A DNA stretch of 64,000 bases from Acetobacteraceae bacterium H6797 (GTDB lineage Bacteria; Pseudomonadota; Alphaproteobacteria; Acetobacterales; Acetobacteraceae): NCBI GenBank assembly GCA_015223225.1, contig JADFCQ010000002.1, forward strand, positions 434,001 to 498,000, given 5' to 3'. A program made the position numbers and the translations under genes. Position 1 is the first letter of the stretch. Each line of letters starts with the position of its first letter. This document shows, piece after piece, positions 31,436 to 40,167 of this stretch. Below the pieces are notes generated by a model. The model ran no database searches. It saw nothing but the letters and a program-made list of their open reading frames with translations, and was not told where the DNA came from.

Positions 31436-33226
31436 TCAGTGGTTGTGGCGGCTCTCGCCGCGCGTCTCGAGGATGTTCAGGTAGAGCGTCGCGGGTTCCA
31501 GGCAGCCGCCGGTGCCGAGCTGGCCGACCATGGAGCGGTAGATTTCCTCCCACGGCGTCTTGTTCAGCAGTTCGGGCTTCTTCCAGGCGGCGCGGCGCTC
31601 GGCCAGCTCCGCCTCGGGGATGAGCACGTCCACCTTGCGCTTCTTGAGGTCGATGCGGATGGGGTCACCCGACTTGAGCAGCGCGAGGCCGCCGCCGATG
31701 GCCGCCTCCGGCGTCACGTTCAGGATGGAGGGGCTGGCCGAGGTGCCGGACTGGCGGCCGTCGCCCATGGTGGGCAGGCTGTCGATGCCGGCTTTGATCA
31801 GGCTCGCGGGCGGCTGCATGTTCACCACCTCCGCGCTGCCCGGATAACCGACGGGGCCGCAATTGCGGATCACGAGCACGGTCTTCTCGTCCACGCCGAG
31901 GTCAGGGTCCTCGATGCGGTTGTGATAATCTTCCGGCCCCTCGAAAACGACGACCTTGCCTTCGAAGACATCCTCCGGGTCGGAGAGGAAGCGCTTGCGG
32001 AAGGCCTCGTCGATGACGGAGATCTTCATCACCGCATTGTCGAAGATATTGCCGGAGAGAACGCAGAAGCCGGCATGCTCCTTCATCGGCTTGGAATAGG
32101 CGCGGATGACTTCGCGATCGACCTCGTCGGAAAGCGCGAGGTCCTCGCCCATCGTGCGGCCCGAGACGGTCTTCACGCCGAGATGCAGCTTTCCGGCATC
32201 GCGCAGCTCGCGCAGCACGGCCTGCACGCCGCCCGCGCGGTGGAAGGCCTCGCCGAGGAAGCGGCCGGCGGGCTGGCAATCGACCAGGAGGGGGATATCC
32301 GCGCCGACCGTCTGCCAGTCCTCGATATCCAGCGGCACACCCATATGGCGGGCGATGGCGATGAGATGCGGCGGGCAATTGGTGCTGGCGCCGATGGCGC
32401 TGGCGAGCACGATGGTGTTCTCGAAAGCCTCGCGCGTCATGATGTCCGACGGCCGCAGGTTCTCATGGACCATATCGACGATGCGCAGGCCGGTCGCATA
32501 GGCCATCTGGCCGCGCTCGCGATAGGCGGCGGGGATGGAGGCGCAATTGGGCAGGCTCATGCCCAGGGCCTCGGCCAGCGAGTTCATGGAGAGCGCCGTG
32601 CCCATGGTGTTGCAATGGCCGACGCTGGTGGCGCTGGAGGCCACGAGTTCCATGAAGCCGTTATAGTCGAGCTGCCCGGCCGCCAGCATCTTGCGGGCTT
32701 CCCAGACGATGGTGCCCGAGCCCGTCAGACGGCCCTTGTAATGGCCATCGAGCATCGGGCCGCCGGAGAGGACGATGGCGGGGATGTTCATCGTCGCCGC
32801 GCCCATCAGCAGGGCGGGTGTGGTCTTGTCGCAGCCCGTGGTGAGCACGACGCCGTCGAGCGGATAGCCGTGCAGGATCTCGACGAGCGAAAGGTACTGC
32901 AGGTTACGGTCCAGCGCGGCGGTCGGGCGCTTGCCCGTCTCCTGCACCGGATGCACCGGGAATTCGAGAGGGATGCCGCCGGCCGCGCGAATGCCGGCCT
33001 TGGTGCGCTCGGCGAGGGCGATATGGTGGCGATTGCACGGCGCGATATCGCTGCCGGTCTGCGCGATGCCGATGATGGGCTTGCCGGACTGAAGCTCGCC
33101 GCGCGTCATGCCGAAATTCAACATGCGCTCGACATAGAGCGCCGTCATGCCCGGGTCTTCCGGGTCGTCGAACCAACGCTGGCTACGGAGACGGAAGCTC
33201 TTCTTGGTCTGGTCGGCATCGGCCAT
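31436..33226 (-). CDS. IlvD/Edd family sugar-acid dehydratase
   Basis: A 596-residue iron-sulfur dehydratase. The three cluster cysteines lie in 'SDIAPCNRHH', 'LTTGCDKTTPA' and 'GASTNCPPHL', with 'GTSASPSILNVTPEAAIGGGLALL' near the end. Length and 'RSQRWFDDPEDPGMTALYVERMLNFGMTRGE'-type N-terminus place it with aldonic acid dehydratases (arabinonate, xylonate, fuconate) rather than IlvD (about 560-615, different N-terminus). First gene of the operon with SDR and FAH genes. Start MADADQTKK at 33226 was chosen; an upstream in-frame ATG at 33283 adds 19 residues without likeness. No sugar transporter or regulator is adjacent. Confidence 0.88.
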   Translation of the reverse strand: MADADQTKKSFRLRSQRWFDDPEDPGMTALYVERMLNFGMTRGELQSGKPIIGIAQTGSDIAPCNRHHIALAERTKAGIRAAGGIPLEFPVHPVQETGKRPTAALDRNLQYLSLVEILHGYPLDGVVLTTGCDKTTPALLMGAATMNIPAIVLSGGPMLDGHYKGRLTGSGTIVWEARKMLAAGQLDYNGFMELVASSATSVGHCNTMGTALSMNSLAEALGMSLPNCASIPAAYRERGQMAYATGLRIVDMVHENLRPSDIMTREAFENTIVLASAIGASTNCPPHLIAIARHMGVPLDIEDWQTVGADIPLLVDCQPAGRFLGEAFHRAGGVQAVLRELRDAGKLHLGVKTVSGRTMGEDLALSDEVDREVIRAYSKPMKEHAGFCVLSGNIFDNAVMKISVIDEAFRKRFLSDPEDVFEGKVVVFEGPEDYHNRIEDPDLGVDEKTVLVIRNCGPVGYPGSAEVVNMQPPASLIKAGIDSLPTMGDGRQSGTSASPSILNVTPEAAIGGGLALLKSGDPIRIDLKKRKVDVLIPEAELAERRAAWKKPELLNKTPWEEIYRSMVGQLGTGGCLEPATLYLNILETRGESRHNH

Positions 33227-33331
33227 TTGGCATTTTCCCCCTGGTATGGCAGCAGCCTTGGCCATGCCGGGGGTGCCTGTCAACGCTCGCTCCGCCCATT
33301 CGTTGCGGGCGCGCGAGGCTGTGTTTGTGCC

Positions 33332-33547
33332 TCAGCGGGGCTGGACGGCCGGGCGGGAGAAAATCGCCTGACGCGCGGCGGCGATAGCTTCCGCCTGCGA
33401 GGTGAAGTCGGCCTCGGCGACGGCGCTGGTCGCCGGATCCACCGGGACGACACGCCAGCCGCTCTCGGTTGCGACGGCGACCGCGATGAAGCGGCCGTTG
33501 GACTCGATCGGGCGCGAGAAGCGCATATGCGAAGGATTGCTATACAT
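33332..33547 (-). CDS. Small conserved-looking hypothetical protein
   Basis: A 71-residue frame beginning MYSNPSHMRF, with 'GRFIAVAVATESGWRVVPVDP' in the middle and 'FTSQAEAIAAARQAI' at the end. The pattern of a short beta sheet ended by a helix is like small DUF2188-type domains. A GGAAG ribosome site stands 7 bases before the ATG. Composition is ordinary for the genome. No family is assigned. The gene is alone, 105 bases upstream of the dehydratase operon on the same strand. Confidence 0.5.
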   Translation of the reverse strand: MYSNPSHMRFSRPIESNGRFIAVAVATESGWRVVPVDPATSAVAEADFTSQAEAIAAARQAIFSRPAVQPR

Positions 33548-33960
33548 CTCATTACTTCCAGACGGGGCGCTTAAAGCACCGGTCTGTTGCAGCAGTCGTT
33601 CAGGGAGATGACGTTACCAACAAGGTTCGTCACAAGAGGGGCAGCATCTAGTGCCTGGGGGTCTTAAAAACCCGCGCCAGCGTCACAGAGCAGCCATCGG
33701 CGCCAAGCGCGGCGTCACGGGACCGTAAGAATGATGGGATCAACTCCGGTAGCCCTCCCTCCACATGGCGTGATTGCCAACGGACGGAAGAACGCAGGAT
33801 CGGGGCGGGAGTTTCGGCGCCGCGTGAAAAAAGCGTGACGTTTGAGGCGCTTGTCACGCAATGAAACGATAATTTCTTAACGGAAATGCGCATAGATGGC
33901 CGCCTCGCCGAGGAGAAGGGCCATCCATAATGGGAAGGGAATGAAGCGGCGGTTAAGCCG
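33548..33960. other. Intergenic stretch without a supported gene
   Basis: 413 bases of lower GC content. An 81-codon minus frame (33648-33893) has no family likeness, poor codon use and no ribosome site. The only structure noted is an inverted repeat GCGTGAC/GTCACGC with a 13-base spacer (33833-33859), sharing half-sites with the palindrome near radC. No promoter could be placed with confidence. Confidence 0.5.
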
Positions 33961-34980
33961 TCAGTCCGCCAACCGCTGGGTGATACGCATCAGGCGCATG
34001 AAGTTTCCCGACCAGAGCAGGCCGAGTTCGCGGGCGGAATAGCCCCGGCGCAGCAGCTCGAGGCTCAGATTGGCGGTCTCGGAGGCGTCCTTCCAGCCTT
34101 CCACCCCGCCACCGCCATCGAAATCGCTCGACAGGCCGACATGGTCGAGGCCGATGCGGTTCACCGCGTAATCCACATGGTCGGCGATGTCCTTCACCGT
34201 GGCCTGGGAACGCTGGCCTGGCGCCTCGGGCGCGCGCACGAAGGCCGGCACGGCGGTGATCTGCATCAACCCGCCGACCTGGCGCAGCATGTCCATCTGC
34301 TCGTCGTCGATATTGCGCGGATGGTCGCAGAGCGTCTTGCAGCAGGTATGGGTGACGACGATCGGCGCGCGGGAGAGTTCGGCCGCCTGCATCATGCTGC
34401 TCTTGGAGGTGTGCGAGGCATCGACCATCAGGCCGACCCGATTCATCTCCCGCACCGCCTGCCGGCCCAGTTCCGACAACCCGCCATGGCAGGTGGGCGC
34501 GTCGCCGAGATCCGGCTTGAAGCGCGCGGCATCGGCGAGGTCGTTATGCCCGTCATGGGTGACGGTGACGTAGCAGGCCCCTAGGTCCCGCCAGAGCTTC
34601 AGGCGGGAGAGGTCATGCCCCATGGCATAGCCATTCTCGACGCCGAGCATCACGGCCAGTTCCTTCGCGGCGAAGGCGGCTTCCAATTCATCGGCATTGG
34701 TGACGAGCCGGGTGCCGTCGCGCCCCGCGGTCGCGGCAATGGCGCGGAGCATGGCCTCGGCCTTGGCCCCGGCGGCGGCATGGCCGGCCTCGTCGCGCTT
34801 GCCCTGCTGGGTATAGGCGATGAAGACCACCGCATTGAGCCCGCCGGCCCGCATCTTGGGGTAATCCACCTGGCGGGAAGTCCGGCTGTGCGGGTCGGGG
34901 GTATTGGGCCAGGGGATATCCACATGGGTATCGAGGCAGAGGGTCGCCCCGTGAACCGCCATCATCGCCTGATCCGACAC
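33961..34980 (-). CDS. Membrane dipeptidase (peptidase M19) family
   Basis: A 339-residue M19 metallopeptidase, the family of renal dipeptidase. Zinc residues lie in 'CLDTHVDIPW' (HxD), 'VMLGVENGYAMG' (Glu), 'VTHDGHND', 'MVDASHTS' and 'VVTHTCCKTLCDHPRN', with 'VGLSSDFDGGGG' near the end. The GTG start at 34980 has GGAG 7 bases upstream; ATG at 34965 is an alternative. No signal peptide, so probably cytoplasmic despite the family name. Members cleave dipeptides including D-amino acid types. It follows hrcA by 52 bases on the same strand. Confidence 0.9.
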   Translation of the reverse strand: MSDQAMMAVHGATLCLDTHVDIPWPNTPDPHSRTSRQVDYPKMRAGGLNAVVFIAYTQQGKRDEAGHAAAGAKAEAMLRAIAATAGRDGTRLVTNADELEAAFAAKELAVMLGVENGYAMGHDLSRLKLWRDLGACYVTVTHDGHNDLADAARFKPDLGDAPTCHGGLSELGRQAVREMNRVGLMVDASHTSKSSMMQAAELSRAPIVVTHTCCKTLCDHPRNIDDEQMDMLRQVGGLMQITAVPAFVRAPEAPGQRSQATVKDIADHVDYAVNRIGLDHVGLSSDFDGGGGVEGWKDASETANLSLELLRRGYSARELGLLWSGNFMRLMRITQRLAD

Positions 34981-35032
34981 TCTCGAACTCCGCTCACATT
35001 CGCGGGCAAAGTGGGCGCGAGGCGCCCGTCGG

Positions 35033-36121
35033 TCAACCGAGCAGCTGGCCGATGACGCGCGCGGTATAGTCGACCACGGGAATGACCTTGCCGTAGTTGA
35101 TCCGCGTCGGGCCGATCACGCCGATGGCGCCGACGATCTTCTCCTGGCCGTTCTTGAACGGCGCCACGACCATGGAAAGCCCGGTCGTGTCGAAAAGCCC
35201 GCTCTCGGCGCCGATGAAGATCTGCACCCCCTGCCCCCGCTGCGCGAGGTCGAGCAGGCGGAGCATGGTCTCCTGCGTCTCCAGCCGGTCGAACAGGGCC
35301 TGGATCTGCACCAGATGCTGCGTCTGATCGAGATTCTGCAGCAGGCGGGACTGGCCACGCAGGATCAGGCTGCCGCCCGAGCCCGCGCCCGAGCCCGACC
35401 AGGTGGCGAGGCCCGCGGAGACGACCTGGTTGGTCAGGGCATCGAGCGCGGTGCGGTTGCTCGCCATCTCGTCCTCGACGGCCTTGCGCGTATCGTCGAG
35501 CGTGCGGCCGGAAAGGCGGGCGTTGAGGTAGTTGCTGGCCTGGACCAGGGCCGAGGGCGGCAGGCCCGGCGGCACTTCGATGACCCGATTCTCGACCTGG
35601 CCATTCTCCGTCACCAGCACCACCAGGGCGCGGCCCGGGCCGAGGGCGACGAATTCGATATGGCGGACCGGCGCCTCGTTCTTGGGCGCGACCACGAGGC
35701 CGGCGGCACCGGCGAGGCCCGAGAGCATCTGCCCGGCCTCGGCCAGCGTATCCTGCAGGCTGCGGCCCGAGGCGGCGCAGCGGATGGCGATGGCCTCCCG
35801 CTCATCCTCGGAGAGGTCGCCGAATTCCAGCATGCCATCCACGAAGAGCCTGAGCCCGCGCTCGGTCGGCAAGCGGCCGGCCGAGGTATGCGGGGCATAG
35901 AGCAGGCCGGCCTCCTCGAGATCGGCCATGGCATTGCGGATGGTGGCGGGCGAGAGCGCGAGCGGCAGGCGGCGGGAGATGGTCCGCGAACCGACGGGCT
36001 CGCCGGTCTCGACATAGAGTTCCACGATCTGGCGGAGGATGGCGGCGCTGCGGCCGTCTAGCCCGCCGAGGGCGCTGTGCTGGAAGCCGGCGCCCAGGCC
36101 GGATGTCGGCGTGAAGTTCAT
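35033..36121 (-). CDS. hrcA: Heat-inducible transcription repressor HrcA
   Basis: A 362-residue HrcA that represses groESL (and often dnaK) by binding CIRCE. N-terminal winged helix ('SAAILRQIVELYVETGEPVGSRTISRR', 'LSPATIRNAMADLEEAGLL', 'PHTSAGRLPTERGLRLFVD') followed by the GAF-like effector domain and the C-terminal 'GVIGPTRINYGKVIPVVDYTARVIGQLL'. The start at 36121 suits the family. It is divergent from rph, as in many alphaproteobacteria, but grpE and dnaK are absent and an M19 peptidase gene follows. No CIRCE copy was seen in the window. Confidence 0.96.
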   Translation of the reverse strand: MNFTPTSGLGAGFQHSALGGLDGRSAAILRQIVELYVETGEPVGSRTISRRLPLALSPATIRNAMADLEEAGLLYAPHTSAGRLPTERGLRLFVDGMLEFGDLSEDEREAIAIRCAASGRSLQDTLAEAGQMLSGLAGAAGLVVAPKNEAPVRHIEFVALGPGRALVVLVTENGQVENRVIEVPPGLPPSALVQASNYLNARLSGRTLDDTRKAVEDEMASNRTALDALTNQVVSAGLATWSGSGAGSGGSLILRGQSRLLQNLDQTQHLVQIQALFDRLETQETMLRLLDLAQRGQGVQIFIGAESGLFDTTGLSMVVAPFKNGQEKIVGAIGVIGPTRINYGKVIPVVDYTARVIGQLLG

Positions 36122-36571
36122 CGTGCTGCGCCTCCTTGGCTCAGGCTTTTCCGGAAGCCGTCGTTCCTCATGGAATGCCTGACCATTCGCGGGCGATGCC
36201 GATCCCTTTCGATACCATGCTGAAAAGTTAGGCAATGGCCGCGAGAGCGTCAACCTTCCTGACCATGGAGAGGGGTGCCGCGCGGTATTGAGTGGCGATT
36301 GGCAACATCTGGTTGCATTGCTGCCATCATCTCGCCACGGGTCTCAGGCCAAATGCCCTCAAGGACGGGGGCCGATACCGGTTTTCCGCTCCGAGGCGCA
36401 ATTGCACAGGCGGAGGAGAATCCGACCGATGGCAAGCATTCCGATGAGTGGCCCCTGGGCGGCAGCACTCACCCTCTGGCTCGGCGCGACGCCGATCGGG
36501 GCGGGCAGCGCGTTGACAGGTCAGGGTCAGGCGGGGTTGATGCCGCCTTCCACCCAGGAGACCGCCCAGCC
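36122..36571. other. Divergent hrcA-rph intergenic region
   Basis: 450 bases between the two start codons. It holds the hrcA promoter candidate at 36225-36253 and, by need, the rph promoter, which could not be placed. Short overlapping frames on both strands have no family likeness. No CIRCE-like repeat (TTAGCACTC-N9-GAGTGCTAA) was found. Confidence 0.5.
36225..36253 (-). promoter_or_regulatory. Sigma-70-like promoter for hrcA
   Basis: On the minus strand TTGACG and TAACTT are separated by 17 bases, placing the transcription start about 95 bases upstream of the hrcA ATG. It matches the housekeeping consensus better than the heat-shock sigma-32 form. Confidence 0.45.
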
Positions 36572-37288
36572 ATGCGTCCTTCAGGTCGCGCCGCCGACCA
36601 GCTCCGCGCCGTCAGCATCGAACTCGGGCTCGCCCGCCACGCCGAAGGCTCGTGCCTGATCCGCATGGGGGGAACCGAGGTGCTCTGCACCGCCTCCGTC
36701 GAGGCCAAGGTTCCCCCTTTCATGCGCGGCAAGGGTGAAGGCTGGGTCACGGCCGAATACGGCATGTTGCCCCGCGCCACCCATACCCGCGGCGACCGCG
36801 AGGCGGCCCGTGGCAAGCAGTCGGGCCGCACCCAGGAAATCCAGCGCCTCATCGGCCGCTCGCTGCGCGCCATCACCGATCGCGCGGCGATGGGTGAGAT
36901 GTCCGTCCTGCTCGATTGCGACGTGATCAATGCCGATGGCGGCACGCGCTGCGCCTCCATCACGGGCGCCTATGTGGCGCTGCATCTCGCGCTCCGGCAT
37001 TGCGTCGACAAGCGCGTGCTCTCGGCCGTGCCGCTGCGCACGCAGGTCGCGGCCGTCTCCTGCGGCCTCTATGAGGGCGTGCCGGTGCTGGACCTCGACT
37101 ATGCCGAGGATTCCAACGCCCAGGCCGATGCCAATTTCGTCCTGACCGCCGATGGCGGCATCGTCGAGGTGCAGGGCACGGCCGAGCAGACGCCTTTCCA
37201 GGAAAGCGAGCTGCTGGCGCTCATGGCGCTCGCCAAGCAGGGCACGCAGAGCCTCTTCGAGGCGCAGCGCAAGGCGCTCGGCCTGTGA
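36572..37288 (+). CDS. rph: Ribonuclease PH
   Basis: A 238-residue phosphorolytic 3'-exoribonuclease trimming tRNA 3' ends. Signatures: '[19 protein letters not shown]', '[19 protein letters not shown]', '[17 protein letters not shown]', '[15 protein letters not shown]', '[24 protein letters not shown]' and 'DFAEDS'-like '[15 protein letters not shown]'. The ATG at 36572 gives the standard length and conserved N-terminus; the open frame extends far upstream without likeness. Its stop overlaps the GTG start of rdgB. The hrcA / rph-rdgB arrangement is a known alphaproteobacterial cluster. Confidence 0.97.
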   Translation: MRPSGRAADQLRAVSIELGLARHAEGSCLIRMGGTEVLCTASVEAKVPPFMRGKGEGWVTAEYGMLPRATHTRGDREAARGKQSGRTQEIQRLIGRSLRAITDRAAMGEMSVLLDCDVINADGGTRCASITGAYVALHLALRHCVDKRVLSAVPLRTQVAAVSCGLYEGVPVLDLDYAEDSNAQADANFVLTADGGIVEVQGTAEQTPFQESELLALMALAKQGTQSLFEAQRKALGL

Positions 37289-37920
37289 GCGGCGAGGTCA
37301 CGGTGGAGTCGCCGCGCAAGCTGCCGCGCGGCAGCCGCGTCGTCATGGCGAGCCATAACGCGGGCAAGGTGCGGGAGAATGCCGCCCTTCTCGCCGAATA
37401 CGGCATCGAGATCGTCTCGGCGAAGGAGCTCGGCCTGGCTGAGCCCGAGGAGACCGAGACGAGCTTCATCGGAAATGCCACCATCAAGGCCCTGGCCGCC
37501 GCGCGGGCGGCGAATATGCCGGCGCTCGCCGATGACAGCGGCTTCTCCGTCGCGGCGCTCGATGGCGCGCCAGGCGTCTATACCGCCGATTGGGCGCAAC
37601 GGCCCGAGGGCGGGCGCGACTATGCGATGGCCATGGCCAAGGTGGAGAAGCTCGCCCGCCATGCGCCCGATCGCGATGCCTGGTTCTCCTGCGCGCTCGT
37701 CCTCGCCTGGCCCGACGGCCATGTCGAAGGCTTCCTCGGCGAATGCCATGGCCAATGGGTCTGGCCGCCGCGCGGCGAGAACGGCTTCGGCTACGACCCG
37801 ATTTTCGAACCCGCCGAAGCCCCGGGCCAGACCTTCGCGGAAATGGATCCGGCGCTGAAGCACGAGATCAGCCATCGGGCCAAGGCCTTCGAGAAGCTGG
37901 CGGCCGCCTGCCTCGGGTGA
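37285..37920 (+). CDS. rdgB: dITP/XTP pyrophosphatase (RdgB/HAM1)
   Basis: A 211-residue non-canonical purine NTP pyrophosphatase that clears dITP and XTP from the nucleotide pool. Motifs: '[17 protein letters not shown]' (SxNxxK site), '[19 protein letters not shown]', 'ALADDSGF' (catalytic Asp), 'GVYTADWA' and '[10 protein letters not shown]', then 'SHRAKAF'. It starts with GTG overlapping the rph stop (GTGA). The first about 12 residues before '[13 protein letters not shown]' are an extension. hemW, the usual next gene, is absent; a convergent hydrolase follows across a hairpin. Confidence 0.95.
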   Translation: MSGEVTVESPRKLPRGSRVVMASHNAGKVRENAALLAEYGIEIVSAKELGLAEPEETETSFIGNATIKALAAARAANMPALADDSGFSVAALDGAPGVYTADWAQRPEGGRDYAMAMAKVEKLARHAPDRDAWFSCALVLAWPDGHVEGFLGECHGQWVWPPRGENGFGYDPIFEPAEAPGQTFAEMDPALKHEISHRAKAFEKLAAACLG

Positions 37921-37947
37921 CGCGGGTGCGATGACTGCCCGACCGTG

Positions 37948-37973
37948 GACGGCACCGCGCTCGGGGTGCCGTC
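37948..37973. terminator. Hairpin between convergent rdgB and hydrolase
   Basis: Nine-base perfect stem GACGGCACC/GGTGCCGTC with an 8-base loop in the 81-base convergent gap. It can act on both strands. A second GC-rich stem (38009-38018/38026-38035) overlaps the 3' end of the hydrolase gene. Confidence 0.55.
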
Positions 37974-38001
37974 AGGAACGGGCGGTTTCAGGAAGAAGTC
38001 T

Positions 38002-38895
38002 CTAAGGCGCGGGCCGGCCGTTGCCGCCGGCCCGCAGCACTGAGGCGGCGGGGATGCTGCCCGCGAACCAAAGCGCCGCGCAGGCGCGCGACATGGCCCG
38101 GCCGTCATGGCCGATGCCGGGCACGCTCTGGAGCTTCCAGGCGCAGTCGAGCCCGCGCTCCTTCGCCGCCTTCTGGCCCTGGGCGAAGAAATTCTGCCCC
38201 CGCTCATAGCGGTTCGCGCCCTGCCGCTCGGCGGCCTCGCCCGTCGCGATGCCCTCGCCTTCGGCGTGCTTGTCCTCCTCGCCCAGCATCAGGGTCAGCG
38301 GCGTGGCGAGAAGGCGCAGCACGTCGCCCTCGCGCAGGCCGACGCCGCCCATGCCTTCGGGATAAGGGAGTTCGAGCTTCGGCAGGCTGTACCAGCCGGG
38401 ATTGGCGGCAGCGACGGCCTCGAAGGGCACCGGGCTCATGCTGCAGAGCAGCCGTTCCACGAATTGCCCACCGGCGGAATGGCCGAAGAGGCGCGCCTTC
38501 GCCCCCTCCAGCACCCCCGCCTCGCGCAACGCGGCCAGCACCCGCAGCGGCAGGCCGAAAGCCCAGGCGGCGGGCTGCGTCAGCCGGCCCTCCGGGTCGA
38601 AGACGCCGCCCTGGTTATAGCCCTCGCCGCCCGGAAAGCCCTCCGTCGGAAAGGCGAAGGCGACGATCATCAGCTTGTAGCGATCGGCCGCCTCCACCCA
38701 GTAGTCCCGATAATTGTCGCCGTCGCGCCGCATCCCCGGCATGACGAAGACCACCGTGCCATCGGGCGCGAAGCCCGCGGCACGATAGGTATGCAGCGTG
38801 ACGGGCCTGTTCTCGCCCAGGCCCTCATCGGTGACAGTCAGGCTCGCCCGGCCCGGTTGCGCCAGGGCATCGGCAGGAGGGGTGGAAAACTTCAT
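38002..38895 (-). CDS. Alpha/beta-hydrolase
   Basis: A 297-residue alpha/beta-hydrolase. 'GTVVFVMPGMRRDGDNYRDYW' is the oxyanion-side start, 'RLFGHSAGGQFVERLL' carries the nucleophile serine (GHSAGG), 'LTLMLGEEDK' the acid region and 'VPGIGHDGRAM' the catalytic histidine. The fold resembles poly(3-hydroxybutyrate) depolymerase or dienelactone-hydrolase relatives; substrate unknown. No clear signal peptide, so cytoplasmic. It is downstream of the Bug-family receptor on the same strand (75-base gap) and may act on the compound that receptor binds. Confidence 0.8.
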   Translation of the reverse strand: MKFSTPPADALAQPGRASLTVTDEGLGENRPVTLHTYRAAGFAPDGTVVFVMPGMRRDGDNYRDYWVEAADRYKLMIVAFAFPTEGFPGGEGYNQGGVFDPEGRLTQPAAWAFGLPLRVLAALREAGVLEGAKARLFGHSAGGQFVERLLCSMSPVPFEAVAAANPGWYSLPKLELPYPEGMGGVGLREGDVLRLLATPLTLMLGEEDKHAEGEGIATGEAAERQGANRYERGQNFFAQGQKAAKERGLDCAWKLQSVPGIGHDGRAMSRACAALWFAGSIPAASVLRAGGNGRPAP

Positions 38896-38970
38896 GATGG
38901 CGTCTTCACTCTTCGATACCGCATAGGCGAGCAGGCCCCGGCTGGTCCAGGGCTGAATGCTTCCGTTACG

Positions 38971-39975
38971 TCAACCTCCGAGCTTGAGATTCGCCTTGGT
39001 CACGATGTCGCGGAATTTGGCCACCTCGGCGGTGAGGAAGGCGCGGGTGCTCGCTGGCGTGCTGGCACCATCGGCATCCACCCCGGCGGTGGCCAGCTTG
39101 GCGCGATAGGCCGGGTCGTTCAGCACCTTGTTGGCGGCGGTGTTGAGCCTCTCGACCACCGGCGCGGGCAGGCCCTTCGGCCCCAGCAGCACGTTCCAGG
39201 TCGTCACCTCGAAGCCCTTGAGCCCGCTTTCGTCGAGCGTGGGAATTTCGGGGAAGAGCGGGTGGCGGGCGATGCTGGTCACGGCCAGGCCGCGCGAATA
39301 GCCGTCGCGCAGATGCGGCGCGGCCGAGGCCAGGACTTCGAGGCTGTAATTCACCTCGCCCTTCGCCAGGGCCTCCATCACGGCGGAGCCGCCGCGATAA
39401 GGCACATGCTCGGCGATCAGCCCGCCGGCCGCGACCTTCATGTATTCGCCCGTCAGATGGCCGATGCCGCCGGCGCCCGAGGTGGCCCAGCTTGCCCGGC
39501 CGGGATTCTCGCGGATGAAGGCGAGCAGTTCGGCGAAGGTCTTCTCCCGCGAATTGCCTGGCACCACCACGACCAGCGGGCCGCCGCCGACGATGGCAAT
39601 GGACGAGAAATCCTCGACCGGATCGTAGCGCGTGGTCTGCGGCAGGGCGGCGGGGTTGCTGCCATGGGAGGAGGCGGTGGCGAGCAGTAGCGTATAGCCA
39701 TCGGGGGCGCGCTGCTTCACCGCCTCGGCACCCACGGAGCCCCCTGCACCGGCGCGGTTCTCGACGATCACGCGGCCCTGGGCGCCGAGCAGCGGGCTCA
39801 TCCCCTCGGCGAGCAGGCGGGCCGCGATATCGGTGGAGCCGCCCGGCAGGAAGGGCACGACGAGCGTAATGGGCTTGTCGGGCCAGGCGCTCTGCTGCGC
39901 GAGGAGCGGGCGCGCCAGCAGGGCGCCGGCCCCTGCCCCGGCCAGGGCGACGGCCATACGACGGGTCACAGACAT
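38971..39975 (-). CDS. Bug-family (tripartite tricarboxylate transporter) periplasmic receptor
   Basis: A 334-residue substrate-binding protein. The N-terminus 'SVTRRMAVALAGAGAGALL' followed by 'LLAQ' is a Tat-like export signal. The mature part shows Bug landmarks: 'WPDKPITLVVPFLPGGSTDIAARLLAE', 'VIVENRAGAGGSVGAEAV', 'PDGYTLLLAT' and 'VPYRGGSAVMEALAKGEV'. Bug proteins bind carboxylates and similar small acids for TctAB-type transport or sensing. No TctA/TctB genes are near, as is common for this expanded family. Divergent from the hydantoinase pair, so its ligand may be the substrate of those enzymes. Confidence 0.92.
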   Translation of the reverse strand: MSVTRRMAVALAGAGAGALLARPLLAQQSAWPDKPITLVVPFLPGGSTDIAARLLAEGMSPLLGAQGRVIVENRAGAGGSVGAEAVKQRAPDGYTLLLATASSHGSNPAALPQTTRYDPVEDFSSIAIVGGGPLVVVVPGNSREKTFAELLAFIRENPGRASWATSGAGGIGHLTGEYMKVAAGGLIAEHVPYRGGSAVMEALAKGEVNYSLEVLASAAPHLRDGYSRGLAVTSIARHPLFPEIPTLDESGLKGFEVTTWNVLLGPKGLPAPVVERLNTAANKVLNDPAYRAKLATAGVDADGASTPASTRAFLTAEVAKFRDIVTKANLKLGG

Positions 39976-40167
39976 GGAAGTTTCCCCATTGTTTTATATT
40001 GGGAACAGCAAACGCCCCCCAAGTTGAGCCCGTCAACCGATAAGGATCGCCTATCCGGCCCGATGGGCATTTGTCGTTTGTCGCCTCCCCCGTTCCGCGC
40101 GCAGCATCGGCGCCATGACGCGGCCTTCTCACCGGCCGCGTGACGAGGCTTACAACTGGGATTTCCG

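Noticed and set aside
33648-33893. 81-codon minus frame
   Set aside because: No ribosome site, Ser/Arg-rich, lower third-position GC than neighbours.
36275-36571. N-terminal extension of RNase PH
   Set aside because: Family start is clear at 36572; the upstream codons have no conservation and no ribosome site.
36122-36571. CIRCE operator near hrcA
   Set aside because: No TTAGCACTC-N9-GAGTGCTAA-like repeat on either strand.
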